Origin: Desmodesmus armatus
Lineage: Eukaryota; Chlorophyta; Chlorophyceae; Sphaeropleales; Scenedesmaceae
Direction: 5' to 3'
Assembly: GCA_007449985.2 (NCBI GenBank)
Contig: VIIQ02000029.1
Coordinates: 150,001 to 214,000, forward strand
DNA: 64,000 nt
This document shows, piece after piece, positions 47,201 through 59,700 of the stretch. The position numbers and the translations under genes were made by a program. Numbering within the stretch: the first letter of the stretch is position 1; every line of letters begins with the position of its first letter. Under the pieces are notes generated by a model. The model did no database searches and had not been told where the DNA came from. It was given only the letters and a program-made list of their open reading frames with translations.

Positions 47201-48657
47201 GATCTTCTGACTGAAACCAACCACAGAAACGACTCGAGACTGAAGACTCAGGAGACCACGTCTATCGACTGAGTTGGACCGTGTAATCCCAAACACCAGA
47301 CAATGTTGCAATGCAGGCACAGCCTACATGCACACCCAGATGCTGTTGTGGGGTTTAGGGCTGTGACATGAAAGACACTACAGCACAACTCAAACTACTA
47401 CATCAAGCCTTGGCTGTGCGGCACTGTTGTTGACAACAAGTGGCACTTGCACATGCCTACAGGCCTATAGGCAGGCTCCTTGGCTGTGTTCCAAACTACA
47501 GCTACTACCTACTGGCAGTGGTACTCAACTGAATGCAATCCGACGGGTCGAATTCATCCCACCTTACTGCACGGCTTGCCAAGCCGGCTGTTGTTTCGCT
47601 GTGTCACAGGTGAAGGTGCTGTGGCTGTTGAACGCCCAGCAGTCATCATGGGAGCAGCAGCTGCCTACTGAGGTGACCCAGCTGCTGGCAGCCACTCGCA
47701 AGAAGCTCAAACGAGCTGACATGAAGGCAGCTGGCATCACTGCTGCTGCTGTACGCGGTAGGTGTAAGCTGTGTGGGGCCCCCACAGAGACAGATTTGCT
47801 TTGATGTTGCAACAGTGTCATTGCCGCTTGATCTCATCTGAGATGAGGTTGCACATTGTCTTACAGAGCCTTTTCCTGGCCTAGGGCAAGTTGCGCAGCC
47901 ACGCGCCATGCAGTGCAGTGCAGCATGGAATGCACAATCACAGCCCGGCTGGTCTGTCGCTTCTCTGTGGCACTGGCTGCTGTGGCAGCGCTGCTAGCAG
48001 CCTGACATGCCCTGGCGCTGGGCCAGTGGCCGGGCCAGTTGCGTGATGGGTTTAGTGGGTGTTTGATCAGCTGAGCAGTGGTCAAACTCAGCCAGTAGCT
48101 TGCTGCTCTGTCGCCCCTCTGTTGCTGCTGCAGCTGCTGGCCTTGATGGATATCCCTACATCTCCACATTGGTAGGTCCCCTAACTGACCCCTAACTGAT
48201 TTAAACCCCTGCGGCCTGGCAGGCGCCCTATGGTCCGAGATACGCTTGTTTGTACGATGCCATCGTGCCAGTGGCCCGGTGATACAGCTAGTAGTACCGG
48301 TACTAGTGGTTGCTTCAAGCAACACAGTGTGAAACCACGGCATGTTTCTTTGCGCACAGTGCACAGCGCTGAATTCCGCGGATCTCCACAGTCTATTCTG
48401 ACATGCGTAGTTCAGCTGTCACAGCTGGCAGCCTCACTCCATTACCCTATCAAGTTTTGGCGTGAGCTGGTTCCTGCTGACCTATTGCTTTTGCTTTTCC
48501 GTTGTTCCCTGAACAGAATGCTGACTTCACCCCAGAGCTGACTGGGATGTTGAGCCAGCAGACAACCTGGCAGATGATGCAGCTGAAGCCCCTGATTGAC
48601 AAGCTGCTGCAGGACGCTGCTGCTGCCAACACGACTGCAACTTCACAATCGGGGTGA
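38250..48657 (+). CDS. Secreted lysophospholipase/cPLA2-like protein B
   Basis: Tandem paralogue of lipase A with all 15 coding exons and intron phases conserved: 38250-38329, 38451-38500, 39145-39280, 39532-39622, 42523-42670, 43376-43604, 44012-44115, 44342-44412, 44840-45273, 45591-45687, 46001-46174, 46449-46583, 47610-47757, 48134-48171, 48517-48657; 691 residues. Signal peptide: hydrophobic run ending near residue 23 (IAAAPEEL). The nucleophile motif SSNSGGSW (Ser about 107) is kept, and the Asp region reads FTDGAVMDNTGITPLIRR (Asp about 464). Oddity: the oxyanion motif is GGGGYRA instead of SGGGYRA. Exons 3 and 4 are almost identical to paralogue A while introns are largely unalignable, suggesting purifying selection or gene conversion. 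Introns 4 and 5 carry mobile-element insertions. Substrate unknown. Confidence 0.9.
38561..38666 (+). repeat. 56-bp tandem duplication in intron 2 of lipase B
   Basis: AACTCATGTGTTTAACA followed by ATGGCAGCTGCATGCTGCAT and GGGGTGCCAGGC occurs twice. A single related segment lies in intron 2 of paralogue A at about 28933-28968, so the intronic segment predates the gene duplication. Confidence 0.85.
39853..42379. mobile_element. TIR element in intron 4 of lipase B
   Basis: The ends are inverted repeats: left CATCGGAATTTTCTTG (39853), right CCAAGAAATTCCGATG (ending about 42378). Subterminal foldbacks are built on CTGATTCAG/CTGAATCAG (39910-39951 and about 42251-42349). The insertion explains why this intron is about 2.9 kb against about 0.37 kb in paralogue A. 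Internal reading frames (for example 40593-41027 plus and 40771-41283 minus) match no transposase I recognise. A target-site duplication could not be assigned. Likely a decayed or non-autonomous DNA transposon. Confidence 0.55.
42714..43105 (-). mobile_element. LINE-like 3' end in intron 5 of lipase B
   Basis: An (ATAA)n tract at 42714-42738 forms the apparent tail of a minus-oriented insertion of about 0.4 kb. The intron is about 705 bp against about 291 bp in paralogue A. The body includes a hairpin at 43073-43104 (arm GATGCCGTGTA). No ORF domain or clear target-site duplication was found, so the class is a guess based on the tail and orientation. Confidence 0.35.
46584..47609 (+). other. 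Intron 12 of lipase B
   Basis: About 1 kb; the corresponding intron of paralogue A is about 443 bp. No recognisable repeat, element or coding segment was found. Confidence 0.5.
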
Positions 48658-49487
48658 AGCCGGCGTGGGGATGGCGAGAGCAGCCCTGGGGCGCACTGCG
48701 CCCACCAGCAGGGCGTCGTGGCAGAAAATCACCGACCTGCCAAAGGTGCATGTCCAATGTTCTAGCTTGGAAAAGGCTGGGGGTTTTGGAGCTGTAACTG
48801 TTTTGTGTTCTTCTGGGTGTGTTGTATCATCTGGGTTTGAAAGTTCAGTAGACCACTGCAAACAAAGCTTGAGGCCTTGAGGGCCCTGAGGGTGTTCAGA
48901 CCAAGCCTGGTTATCTGCTCTGGTGGAGGGGAGCAGCAAAATGCTGTTCACAGTGTAAATCGATGTTTGCAAGGATTATCATGGCTATAAGACGGCTTCT
49001 CTAAGCAGATCCCTTCACAGTATACCTGATCACTTGTACTTTGGACCAGAGCTGCTGCAGAAACGAATCAGTCAAACCAGTCAAGCTTGCTCAGCACAAA
49101 CCAACGTTCTCCAGTGTTATTCGTTTGCAGCTATTGCGCATCAAAGCGGCAAACAGTGCATTGCGCCCTTCCCACCCCCGTCCATGTGTGTCCTTGGGCA
49201 CTGTACAAGGTTGACCCAGTCTGTCAAGCAACGGAGGCGAGCCTTTATTGTCTCGTTGCTGTTTCTGTAATTCAAAAAGACATATCAGTTGCTCACATGC
49301 TGTCCTCGACCACCTTGGTTCGTTGCGCCGAGGCAACTCAACCGGAGTCGGGCGGCAGGCGAATCGTATGACAGACACAAAGGTTGCCAACTGCAGACAC
49401 AAATAGCAGCATCTTCACCGTTACTCTCCATACCTCAATATAGTGAATGTTGCTTTCTTTGTTCGTTCACTGTCATCTGATTCAAAA
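48658..49487. other. Intergenic spacer, lipase B / expansin-like 1
   Basis: About 0.8 kb. It contains a TGTAA element near 48798, the polyadenylation signal typical of green algae, which could serve lipase B. No gene was found. Confidence 0.4.
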
Positions 49488-52400
49488 ATGACGGGAAAGC
49501 TGCTACTGCAGTTCTTGGTGGTTGCTGTGCTGACGGCATGTGCCAAATGTCAGTATCAGACGGGTCAAGCAACTTACTACAACAGCATTGATCACGGGTG
49601 CGTGCCAAATGTCCGAACAAGGCCAGTCTTGCGGCGATGCAGTATTGGCGTTGCAGCTGGTCGCACCACCGAAAATGAGCGTGTATTGGCGCAGTCTGGT
49701 CAGATGCATGTTAGCTTGCTTGTTTCCGCAGAACACAGCTGCAGTTCTTGCTGCCTGCTGACTGCCTTGTGTTTTTATGCTCCCACAGGTACTGTGGCTT
49801 TGGTTCAAACATCCCCAGCAACGGCTTTGTAGCTGCCTGGCCGGTGAGTTGCGGCTCTTCTAAAGCCAGCTTTTGCTTCAACCAGATCAGGTCTGATCTG
49901 ATGATCCCATTGCCTTAATCTGGCCTGCAGCACCATCAACACAGCTTGGTGGGCAAAGGAGCAGCACAGCTGCAGCAGCGCCAGCAGTTCTGATGCACAT
50001 GTCTCAACTGCATGCTTGTACCCACTGGGCAGCTGGCAGCTGCGCAAAACATGTGCGTCACAAAGCTCACTACAGATGCTGTGCACTGCCATCTGGTTGC
50101 AGTTTATTGAGACAGGGCCAAACGGTCAGGGTTATGCCCAGCCTGGAGCCAACGGTCAGGGCTGTGGGTCCTGCATTGAGGTGTCCTGCATCCCCCAGTA
50201 TGTGGAGTCAGCTGATGGCTCCATCTACCTGGACCGCAGGTATGCCAACCTGTGATGCCTAAAAAGCACAGGACAGCAAAATGTTGTTTGCATCTGGCAG
50301 CTTATTGGCTGCATGCAGCCTTAGCAGTCCTGGAAGGACACTCAGCTTGCAGGTCTTAGCTTTAGGCCAGCTGGCCCGGCGCGAGTCGCGCCTGGCTGAG
50401 AACACCTTCAAAGTGGCGATGACTTGTGCCCCTGTGTTGTGCCTGCAGGGATGCATGCGAGGACCCCAACCGTGCTGTAGTGGTCAGGATTGTTGGTGAG
50501 CCCTGGCATACTAGTCATATGATGTAGTGTTACAGTCCTGGCAGCGCTCCAGCTGGCCGCCAGCCCCGCAGCCCATGCTGAGCATGGGATTGGTTGCTTG
50601 ATAATACAGTTGTCATGAGTGACAGCACTGCACATGTTCAGTGCGCCTTGTTCGCCTGGCAGTAGGGTTTCTGCCCACATAGAAACCGTAGGAGCGGCTC
50701 CGAGCCTGCAGGCTGCATCAGGAGCTGCTAGTGAGTTCAGTGCATCACTGACACCGTGTCACTGTGAATGGTAAGCTCCCACAAGCAGACACAGCAACTG
50801 GCCTGGTAATTGCTGCCACGTCTTGTGTCTGTGCCGCCACTACAGACGAATGCCGCTGCAGCCTGCCACGCGACAGCAACCTGCCAAGGGGGAACTTCAA
50901 CTGGTGTTGCAACACGCCCACCCCACGCCTGCGCATCAACCGTCACATTGACCTGTCCCAGCAGGCGTTCACAGCAGTAAGTGGGGCGCACCTACCTGAC
51001 AACTTGCCTGGCTGCCAGACAGCTGGCCTGCCACATATCAGTAGGGCATTCAATGGGCGATTCGCCAACACATATGGCCGGGCACACATGACGGCTCAAC
51101 CAATCAATACTTTGCGCAACCTATGATAGGTTGTTTGAAGCTTTGAGTGTGCCACTGCAGTTGCTGCCTGATGCTGGTCCCTGCCTTACACTTGCGCACC
51201 TTCTGCCCCCACTGCACCATTTTTGCCGCAGTTGGTGAAGGATGGTGCATACGGACTCGGCATCATCGGCATCAGGTGGGTGCAGCGTTGAGATGCTGCA
51301 TTGCACCAGGCTGGTGACCCCTTGTTCACAAGCACCTGCACCAGTGTGTTGGACCTGGCACAGCTGCACCTACTGGCCCGGGGCGGCAATGCTGCTCAGT
51401 CTTATTTGGCTTCTGCTGTTGCTCCGAGCAACTGACTGCACTTCTCACCAGCAACTCCCTCATCCGATGAGGCCAACTGAATGATTCAGCACTGACAGAC
51501 ACTGTGTCTCACGATGAGGCCAGCTGGCTTGTGTAACGTGCAGGCCTCATTCCCCTTTACCGCACATACATCACCTCCCTTTTCATCACCATGCTTACCC
51601 CACCTCTCTCTGCTGCCCCGGCCACCCCTCTATGTTCATGTGCTCTGCACAGGTGGCGCCCCACCTCCTGCTCACGCATCGGTGTGGTCAACATCAACGG
51701 TGGTGCACCTGTGCCCCAGATCGCGGCTACCTCAACTGCTGCCACAGTTGCCCCTCAGGCTCCCACCAGCCCCCCACGTGACAACAACTGGCACAACGTT
51801 GAGGGTGTGCACACTGTAGAGGCCAGGGAGAACACCCAGGAGCTGCCTCTGATCAGCCAGTGTGGAGGTGAGGATCCGATGCCAGTGCACGGGTTGTGTC
51901 CATGTCTCAGGCAAAGCACGAACCCCTGCTTCTTCCTTAGGCACCCGCATCCAACTTATCAATGGTGGCCGTTGGCGGCTGATGGCGTGTCAACGTGACA
52001 GGAGCCTGGGTGTATTGCCGAAACACCAGTGGGGTGCCTTTGCACTGCCAATCGCCATTCATCAACCTAGACTACTAGGCTAGTAGCCGCTACGGTTGCT
52101 GGCCCAACAAACAGGGTGCCACCATCAAACCCACTGCGCCTGCTGCTGCTGCATTTGCTGGTGCTGCTTGCGCCTGCATGCCTCCCATCAGGCTCTGGCG
52201 GCGACTGTGCAAAGTACGGCCCCGGCAACCTCTGCAGGGACCGCCCCTTCACCGGCTACACCTGCGCCCAGGGCCTCACCTGCGAGCGACAGAACAACTA
52301 CTACTGGCAATGCATCCGCCCAGACCGCAACTACATCCAGACCAACACCAACACACCATCCAGGCCATCTCGTACCTCTTCCAACACCAACACACCGTCT

Positions 52401-54011
52401 GGTGCACCTTCCAACAGCAACAAACCGGCCAGTCCATCCACTATTTCTATTGCTGGGTCCAGTGATGCTGTGAAGGTTGTGCGTGAGGGAGGCCAGTGTG
52501 GAGGCAAGGGTGCCAAGTGCCAGGAGTATGGCGCATGCGTGGACCGGATGTTCCCTGGGTATGCGTGTGAGGAGGGGCTCACATGCACCCGTCAGAATGA
52601 GTGGTATCACCAGGTGAGCCTCCCTGAAAGGAGTATATCAGAGCAAGGCCCACTCAGTGACTGCAGTGTGCTGTACTGCGACCAAGCATATCCCATGGCT
52701 GTCTGTGTTCCCAGGTTGACCTGCAGCAAGCAGGACTCAAGGCGCTCAGCGTGCACGCCGCTTTGAGTGACTCGTTTCTGGGGCAGACTCAATCCTGCCT
52801 GGGCTTCGTCAGCCGATAGGCATGCATGCTGCCTTGTTTTGACGCACCAACTGTATGTGACTCAGCTCTACTTCATGCTCTGGGTGATGGCAGTGCCACA
52901 CTGTCAGTGACTCATCTTACAACTGAGTGTGTGTACTTTTCCTGTACCTTGCAGTGTGAGAAGGGAGGTAGCAGGTCAAACGCAGACACCACCAACAAGC
53001 CCCTCAGCCAGCCTACCAAGGGACCCAAGACCCTCCAGGAGGTGGAGCAGTGTGGCGGCAAGGGTGCCAAGTGTAAGGAGTACGGCAGCTGTGCAGACAA
53101 GGCCTTCCCTGGCTATGCATGTGCTGCAGGGCTGACCTGCAAGCGCCAGGATGAGTGGTACTGGCAGGTAAGGGACTGAATCATGCTATGAGCATATAGT
53201 CTGAGCCTCAGTGTGATTGACGCATTGTCAAGTTTGGCAAAGTCGGAGTGTGACAAAGTTGTGCATTGTTTTGATAATGTATCCGTGATTGTGTCGTTTG
53301 CAGTTCATTCAGCAGCGATGTTGGGCACCACTCAATGACATTCAGTTGTGGCACCATGCACTTGCTGTGTCCTCACTTGATCAACCCCATCCTCAACCGC
53401 ATGCTGTGACTGTTTGCTGCAGTGTGAGAAGTCTTCATCCAAGCCTGCCTCCACCACCAAGACCCCTAAGCCCTCCACCACTCAAGCCAGTGCCAAAACC
53501 GACACAGAAAACAAGCCTCAGGCTTCTCAGAAGACCCCACCAGCACAACCTGACCAGGTTTCCTCTCCTTCAAAGGTCCAGGCTGCAGGACAACAGTGCG
53601 GTGGGCTGGGTGCTGACTGCAGCTCCCTGGGCGGCTGTGTGGCTGGGCCGCTGCCTGGAGTCAAGTGTGCACCTGGACTGACCTGCAGGGAGCAGAACAA
53701 GTACTTCTGGGAGGTGAGTAGGCACTCAGAGGCTGGCAGGCTAGGGTCTGACCTGACAGCACCTGCGGCAGGCGCCTGAGGCGCAAAAGGAGGCTACTAG
53801 GAAAGTCACTTTCCGGGATGATCATCAGGGCATGTACCAGCTTGCTGCCGCCGTATGTGCTACATGACAGGCTGCCACAGTGCATTCAATGCAAAGTTTG
53901 CACTGAGTGCAACAATAGTGGCGAGCTTAATGCATCCTCACTTCTTTCCCAAAGTCAGTGACCTTGTCATTGTGTTGCTGCCACTTCACGCATGTGCAGT
54001 GCCAGGCATGA
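49488..54011 (+). CDS. Secreted expansin-like protein with four CBM1-like modules
   Basis: Predicted wall-acting protein. Exons: 49488-49597, 49789-49843, 50103-50239, 50449-50495, 50846-50976, 51232-51275, 51653-51867, 52192-52613, 52955-53167, 53423-53713, 54000-54011; phases consistent, 558 residues. Order: signal peptide (MTGKLLLQFLVVAVLTACA); double-psi beta-barrel, about residues 22-190 (GQATYYN, YCGFGSNIPSNGF, CGSCIEVSC, VDECRCSLP, INRHIDLSQQAF, GIIGIRWRPTSC), with HID where expansins have HFD; Thr/Pro/Ser linkers; four cellulose-binding CBM1-like modules at about 243-288, 346-388, 417-459 and 515-556, each QCGG...C...C...C...C...C. The expansin second domain (CBM63) is absent. The last coding exon is only 12 nt (Cys-Gln-Ala-stop) and supplies the final module cysteine. 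The upstream in-frame ATG at 49443 is less likely because it lacks a signal-peptide start. Confidence 0.88.
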
Positions 54012-56791
54012 ACCCCGACTGTGAAGAGTGTGCTTGATGGAGCTACCAAGCCCCTGCTCGAGTCAATGTGCTGCATGAAGGTCTTTCGGAATCTGCAGCC
54101 AGGACCCAGCGATCAACAATGACGCAGTTACTGCCACCTGCCTGCTGCCTACTAGGCACACTGAGTGTACTCAGTACACTGATGGCATGCCATGCCAGTG
54201 GCAGCATGGCCTGTAGCAGTGGTTGCCAACCAAGGTAGTACCTTACTAGGTAGCCTACCCAATGGCACCGCGTTTGAATTTGGGGCTGTGCTGAATGCTT
54301 GATGTGCCTGGGCTCAAGAATTTGGGCCCGCACTGGTCCTAGACATGCAGCCGCACACTCACAGCTGCACACTCAGTGCACGTCGGGCCCGGACGGTCCT
54401 TATAAAGGTGCATGTGCATCTGGGACATTTGTGTCTGGCCCAGACTGTGCTGGGCCAGCAACACAGTGATGCTCCTGTTGGGGGCGAGTTTTGTCTGCCT
54501 GCAGGCTAGAAATGCAGTCTGCCAATGACGGGTTCTGCTTTCACCTGTGGGACTGAGTGATCTGACCTGGCACTGTGACCTTACAGCCTTCAATTACCTA
54601 GCCGGACCTGCTCCTGTGCTGAGCGCCTTGCCAAATTGCTGGCAGCCCCACAGGAGCATCAACTGTGATCACAAAAATAAACTTGCTGGCAGCAACCTTG
54701 CTGGCCTGTTAGCACATGTGTCATGCATGGTGCTTGGTGCTGTCTGCACAGCATGCTGAGTGTGTTTGACTTGAGAGGGCCAGTTTGATGGCTAGTCAGT
54801 GATTTGGGTTGTGTGAGTGGCACGTGTTTCATGTGGCCAGCAGCTGTGCTGCTTGTGACAATGAGCAGGTTTATGCCAGCTCTTTTGCGGAAGCAATCTG
54901 CAACTCTGCTGCTCTGAGGTGCCTAGCTGCACTCAATCTGACATGGATCGCTGTTGTTTTCTTATACTGTGGTTGTGTTACGGGAGCGTCTCTGCGCCGT
55001 GCAGGTGCTTTGAAGAGTGGTCTTGTTGCTGCCAGCCCATGCCCTGTGTGGCTGGGCACCTTGCTGCCGCCAGCAGTGCTTTTGCACTGCATGGCTGTTA
55101 CTTGATCAAAGATATGCCACTGATCCAGCCTGGCAATGCTGGTCGTGGCTGTCACACGTGTGATACAAGGTGCAGCTTGTATCTGGGGTTTAGCAGTGGT
55201 GAAGTCTCTCTGGGTGTTTGTGTTCTGGGTGATGCTGAGTGTTTGAAGATGGCTGGTACATGCAGCAGCAACAACCCCGGCACCATGCCGCGTCATTGCA
55301 CCACATTCGGTTTGGATGGGTGTCACTGACAACAAATTGTTGTGCCTGGCACACCGTGCGGCACGCATTGTTGTTTTGCAGCCGCTTAGTAGGCTTTTGA
55401 CGGCCGTCGGACCTGAGTGCTGCTTGGTTCATGATGCCGTTAGCAAGTTCGTGGCCGGAAGCAGCTGGGGAGTTCCCCAGCTGGAGGGGGTTTGGCGGTG
55501 GTAAGTGCCTGTTGTTGCAGCATGAATAATTATTGAGCCTCCGAGGCCTTGGAGGCTGCCTAGGCTGCAGTGCAGCCTGCAGACTCCGTGCCCACTGGTG
55601 CAGGGTTGACACAATCAAAAAGTTGCTTACTGGCCTCAGACTCTCTGAGTCACAGCGACCCCAGCCAATGAGTGCAGCAAGCTCTGCTGAGGCTTGTTCT
55701 AAATGCCATATGGCATTGACTTACAGCAGCTCCTGCTGCACTGAGTGGTTCCACTGAGTAGTGTACACCCCACAATGTATGGGGTTCAAGTCCGCCGTTT
55801 CATTTGGGGTGCTGATCCCGAATGATGGTGTTGCTGCCGCTGTTGACACATGCGGGCTGGGATGCTCACAAGACTGAGCCTCAGTATGGCTTGCTTGTCA
55901 CAGTCGTGGGGGTGCTCACGAAATAAGCGAGTCAAGGGCTGGTAAAGGGTTGGACGCAGTTCTGCCCTGTACACATGTGCACCAATGACCTGGGCAGGTG
56001 CTTTGCAGTCCAGCATGACTTGCTGTGCCATCATGCTGCCAGGCAGATGCACATGCGAAGGGGCGAATGTCTGGCTCTGTGACCAGCTATAGCTCATGCC
56101 TGGGAGATCTCCTTTCCAGGCCGCTTTGAATGGGTGTGCATGCCGCATGCATACTCATGGCATGAGTATGAATTCATACATTCGAATGCTTTTTGTGTTG
56201 ACCCCTAGTTATGTAACAATTACTTCATTGACCATGTGCTGTTTGCGCAAGCCTCAAAACACTTGCAACAATCAATGCCCGTGGTGACCTCTGCAAGCTG
56301 ACCCCTGACAGTTAGTGTACAGCAGTGCTTGTACAGTAGCCAGACTCTGGGAGAATGCACAAATGGAACAGCAGCTGGTCAAGCACATGTTGGTTTTGCT
56401 GTGAACACCAGTGTTTGCTCTGCACGCAGATCATGCAGTGTACAGTGCAAAGATCCTTGGCTGCTTGGCGACGCTGCGAAGCCTCAAAATAAAGCATATC
56501 TGGAGCTCACATCCAGTTCAGGTCAAATGAGCTCGCAGGGTAAACCTTGCCGGAAGGCCTTAAGTACTCGCGAGTCAGTCTGTCAGCCAACCTTGGACAA
56601 GATACCAGAGCAGATTTTGATCATTCTTGGTTTCTTTATCTGCCGCACTGATATCTTGAGTCCCAAGGTTGACTTTCAGCAAGGTTTAAAGGGTCCAAGA
56701 CTTCATCAAAAGACCACCTGCAAGCGTCTTTCCATCCTGACACAGCAAAGAAACGTTTTCAACTTTCAAGCTTGTCATCTACGCTAATACA
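54012..56791. other. Intergenic region between the two expansin-like genes
   Basis: About 2.8 kb. It contains a short hairpin at 56149-56169 (10-1-10, arm CATACTCATG) and a minus-strand reading frame at 55786-56148 without a recognised domain. Nothing else can be supported. Confidence 0.5.
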
Positions 56792-59700
56792 ATGATGCGT
56801 GTGCACGCGCTTTCCTTGGCTGCCTCGGTGACAGTGTTGTTCTTCGTGCTGGGGGCATCAGCACAGAGCTATACATTTGGTCAGGCTACGTGGTATGAGC
56901 CGTTCAATGCGGGGTGAGTACCTTGCACACCGTCCGACATCCACGTCAGCTGGGTTGCAGCAGCAAGACTCGGGCTCACATTGCCTAACCGAGGTTGCAC
57001 AGTTCTCATTTTTCCACTGGGTATCAGCACAGCGTTCAGGCTTGAAAAGAATCGCTTCACCCCAGCGACAGTAAACCTTGGGAGGTACGAGCTTTTCAGC
57101 ATGCTGCTCGCGCGGCTTTCAAATCCCTCATATTCCGACTTGTTCATGTCTGCAGCAAATGCGGCTTTTTCAACGACATCCCCGCCAATGGTTTCGTGGC
57201 CGCTCTCCCGTTCATTGAGACAGTGAGGGGCGGACCAGACGGATTCTGGCAACCCCCTGTGACGCGGGATGCTTGCGATGACACTTGCTTCGAGGTTTCA
57301 TGCGTGCCCCAATTCGTGGAGTCCGCGGATGGCACCATCTACCTTGACCGCAGGTGAGCACTGAGGTTGGGTTGTGATCTTCTCCAACAATGCAGGAAGA
57401 GTGTAAAGGAAGGGCCTGCCCCCTTCCCGCACTGACACTTTTGGGGAGGTTTTGGGGAGAAGTCACCTGGCATGCACTGCATGGGGAGAAGTCACCTGGC
57501 AGGTTGCACTGGTGAACTGCAATGCTGTCTAAGGTGGGGTTGTTGTGCCTGTGATGCAGGGATGCATGCGCTGATCCTACGCGCGCCATTATCGTCAAGA
57601 ACGTGGGTGAGTGAGCACACAAGCCCCAACACCTTACCTGGCCATGCAGACAGAACTTGGCATACCTTGTCTGCATAAGCAGCATGCAGATCTGGTCGTA
57701 CGTATCCACACTGCATGTACGGGTAGCCGCCACCTGATGGCACTCCATTGCGGCACAACGAAGTCTCAGACGAAGTTTGACTGCTCCCTGTTTGTGCCAC
57801 GATAACACCCAACTTGGGTGCCCAGTGGGCATGGTCCAACTTGGCCAGAAGCACATATTGTGGCAACCGTTGTGACAGTGCTTTAGGCGCAGCCGTTTGG
57901 CGATTTCCCTACTATATACTTGTTGTCTCAGAGTCCCTCTGTTCACCAAACGGGGCTGGTCACCAACCACTTATTGTCTCTGTTGTTATTCATGTGCAGA
58001 TGAGTGCAGGTGCAGCCTCCCAACAGACCCCAGCAGGCCCCGTGGCAACTTCCAGTGGTGCTGCAACACACCCACACCACGCCTCGGCATCAACAGGCAC
58101 ATCGACCTTGCCAAGCCAGCTTTCACAGCAGTAAGTGGACCCGCACTGATGACTCATGATAACATATGACTCACTGATATCCGATTTGAAATACTCACGC
58201 AGACCCTCAGTGAGGTCCGCAACAGCGTTGATATCCTTCATTGCATGCTTCATAGTTATGAAGCGTCAGATTTCCCCCTGCCATTCCCCCCTCCACGCAC
58301 CATCACTCTGCCCCTGCGCACTTCCCCCTGGCCCCCTCCCCCCACGCACCCTCACCCTGCCCCTGCGCACTTCGCCCTGCCCCCCCCCCCCCCGCATCTG
58401 ATTTACCTGTTCGCAGCTGGTGAGGGATGGCATCTTCAACGTCAGCATCATTGGCCTTAGGTGGCGCCAAGTGGCGCTAAATGTCTTGCACCAACATTGG
58501 TCGTACCCTCACACTGTCCCTGCGCACTTCCCCCTTGCCCCCCCCCCAACGCACCTTCACTCTGCCCCTGCACACTCCCCCCTTGCCCCCTCCCCCATGC
58601 ACCCTCACTCTGCTCCTGCGCACTTCCCCCTCCCCCCCCCCCCCCACACACACACACGCGCACCCTCACTCTGTCCCTGCACACTCCGCCTTGCCTCCCC
58701 CCACCTGATCCACATGTTTGCAGTTGGTGAGGGATGGCAACTTCAACGTGGGCATCATCGGCCTCAGGTGGCGCCAAGTGTCATGCGCCAACGTCGGCCG
58801 CACCATCACGCTGGGATCTGTGCCACCCATGCCATCCGGTCCCATGACTGGCGGTGTCCCCAACCAGCCACAGCAGCCAACAACCATGCCACCTGGCATG
58901 ACCATGTGAGCAACCGGTCTTGCAGACCCTATTAGGCTATCCGAGACCGTCCACATCATTTATTTGCTGCCAGAAGAATTTTATTTGATGCCGATGCTGC
59001 TCCTCCTGAGGCCCAAGACGTCCGCAATTAACTGGATGATGAACAAGAAATCCTGTCACAGTACTACTAGTGGTAGGCTACCGCTGCAGCCTGCGGGTCT
59101 TACATCATGAAAGTGACTTTGGTGGCTGTGTGAGCTCACCTGCTGCTGATATCTCTGTCAACCGTGCAGGCATGACGTCGCATCCACAAGCAACACTCGC
59201 ATTGCAGAGTACATGCAGTGTGGCGGCAAGGGAGGCGTGTGCGCATTGTTTGGGGGCTGCAGTGACGGGCTGTACCCCTCAAAACGTTGCGCACCTGGGC
59301 TGGAGTGCAAGCGCCAGAATGAGTGGTACTGGCAGGTGCGTGCTGCAGCTTAGACGCTGCGTTCAGCACATCACACTGTGTGCCAAGCTCTCTACTAGAC
59401 TGCCGTGAATTGCACCCCCACTGGTGCACCAACAGGCAAACTTACCAAAGCTTAGGCTGACAGATGCGTGTGAAAGCAGCATCCATGCCAGACAATCAAA
59501 CCACCAGCATGCTTAGGAACTGCAAGATGGACTCATAGCGTGCATCTGCTGTGTGCGTTCGTTTGAATTTGCTTGCGTCTGCAGTGTCTGAAGGGTGCAT
59601 CAACTACCCCCACACCTACCCCTACACCTACCCCTACACCTACCCCTACCCCTACACCCACACCTACACCCACACCTAAGCCAACACCCAGCAATGTGCT

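Noticed and set aside
49443..49487. Upstream in-frame ATG for the first expansin-like gene
   Set aside because: It would add 15 residues before an otherwise ideal signal peptide; ATG 49488 preferred.
52690..52766. Possible extra CBM1-like fragment (LTCSKQDSR) in an intron of the first expansin-like gene
   Set aside because: Only a short match, no QCGG start and an immediate stop; skipping it keeps the module frame Q|C intact.
55770..55800. GGTTCAAGTCC motif resembling a tRNA T-loop
   Set aside because: Flanking bases do not form a T-stem, and no D-arm or acceptor stem can be folded upstream.
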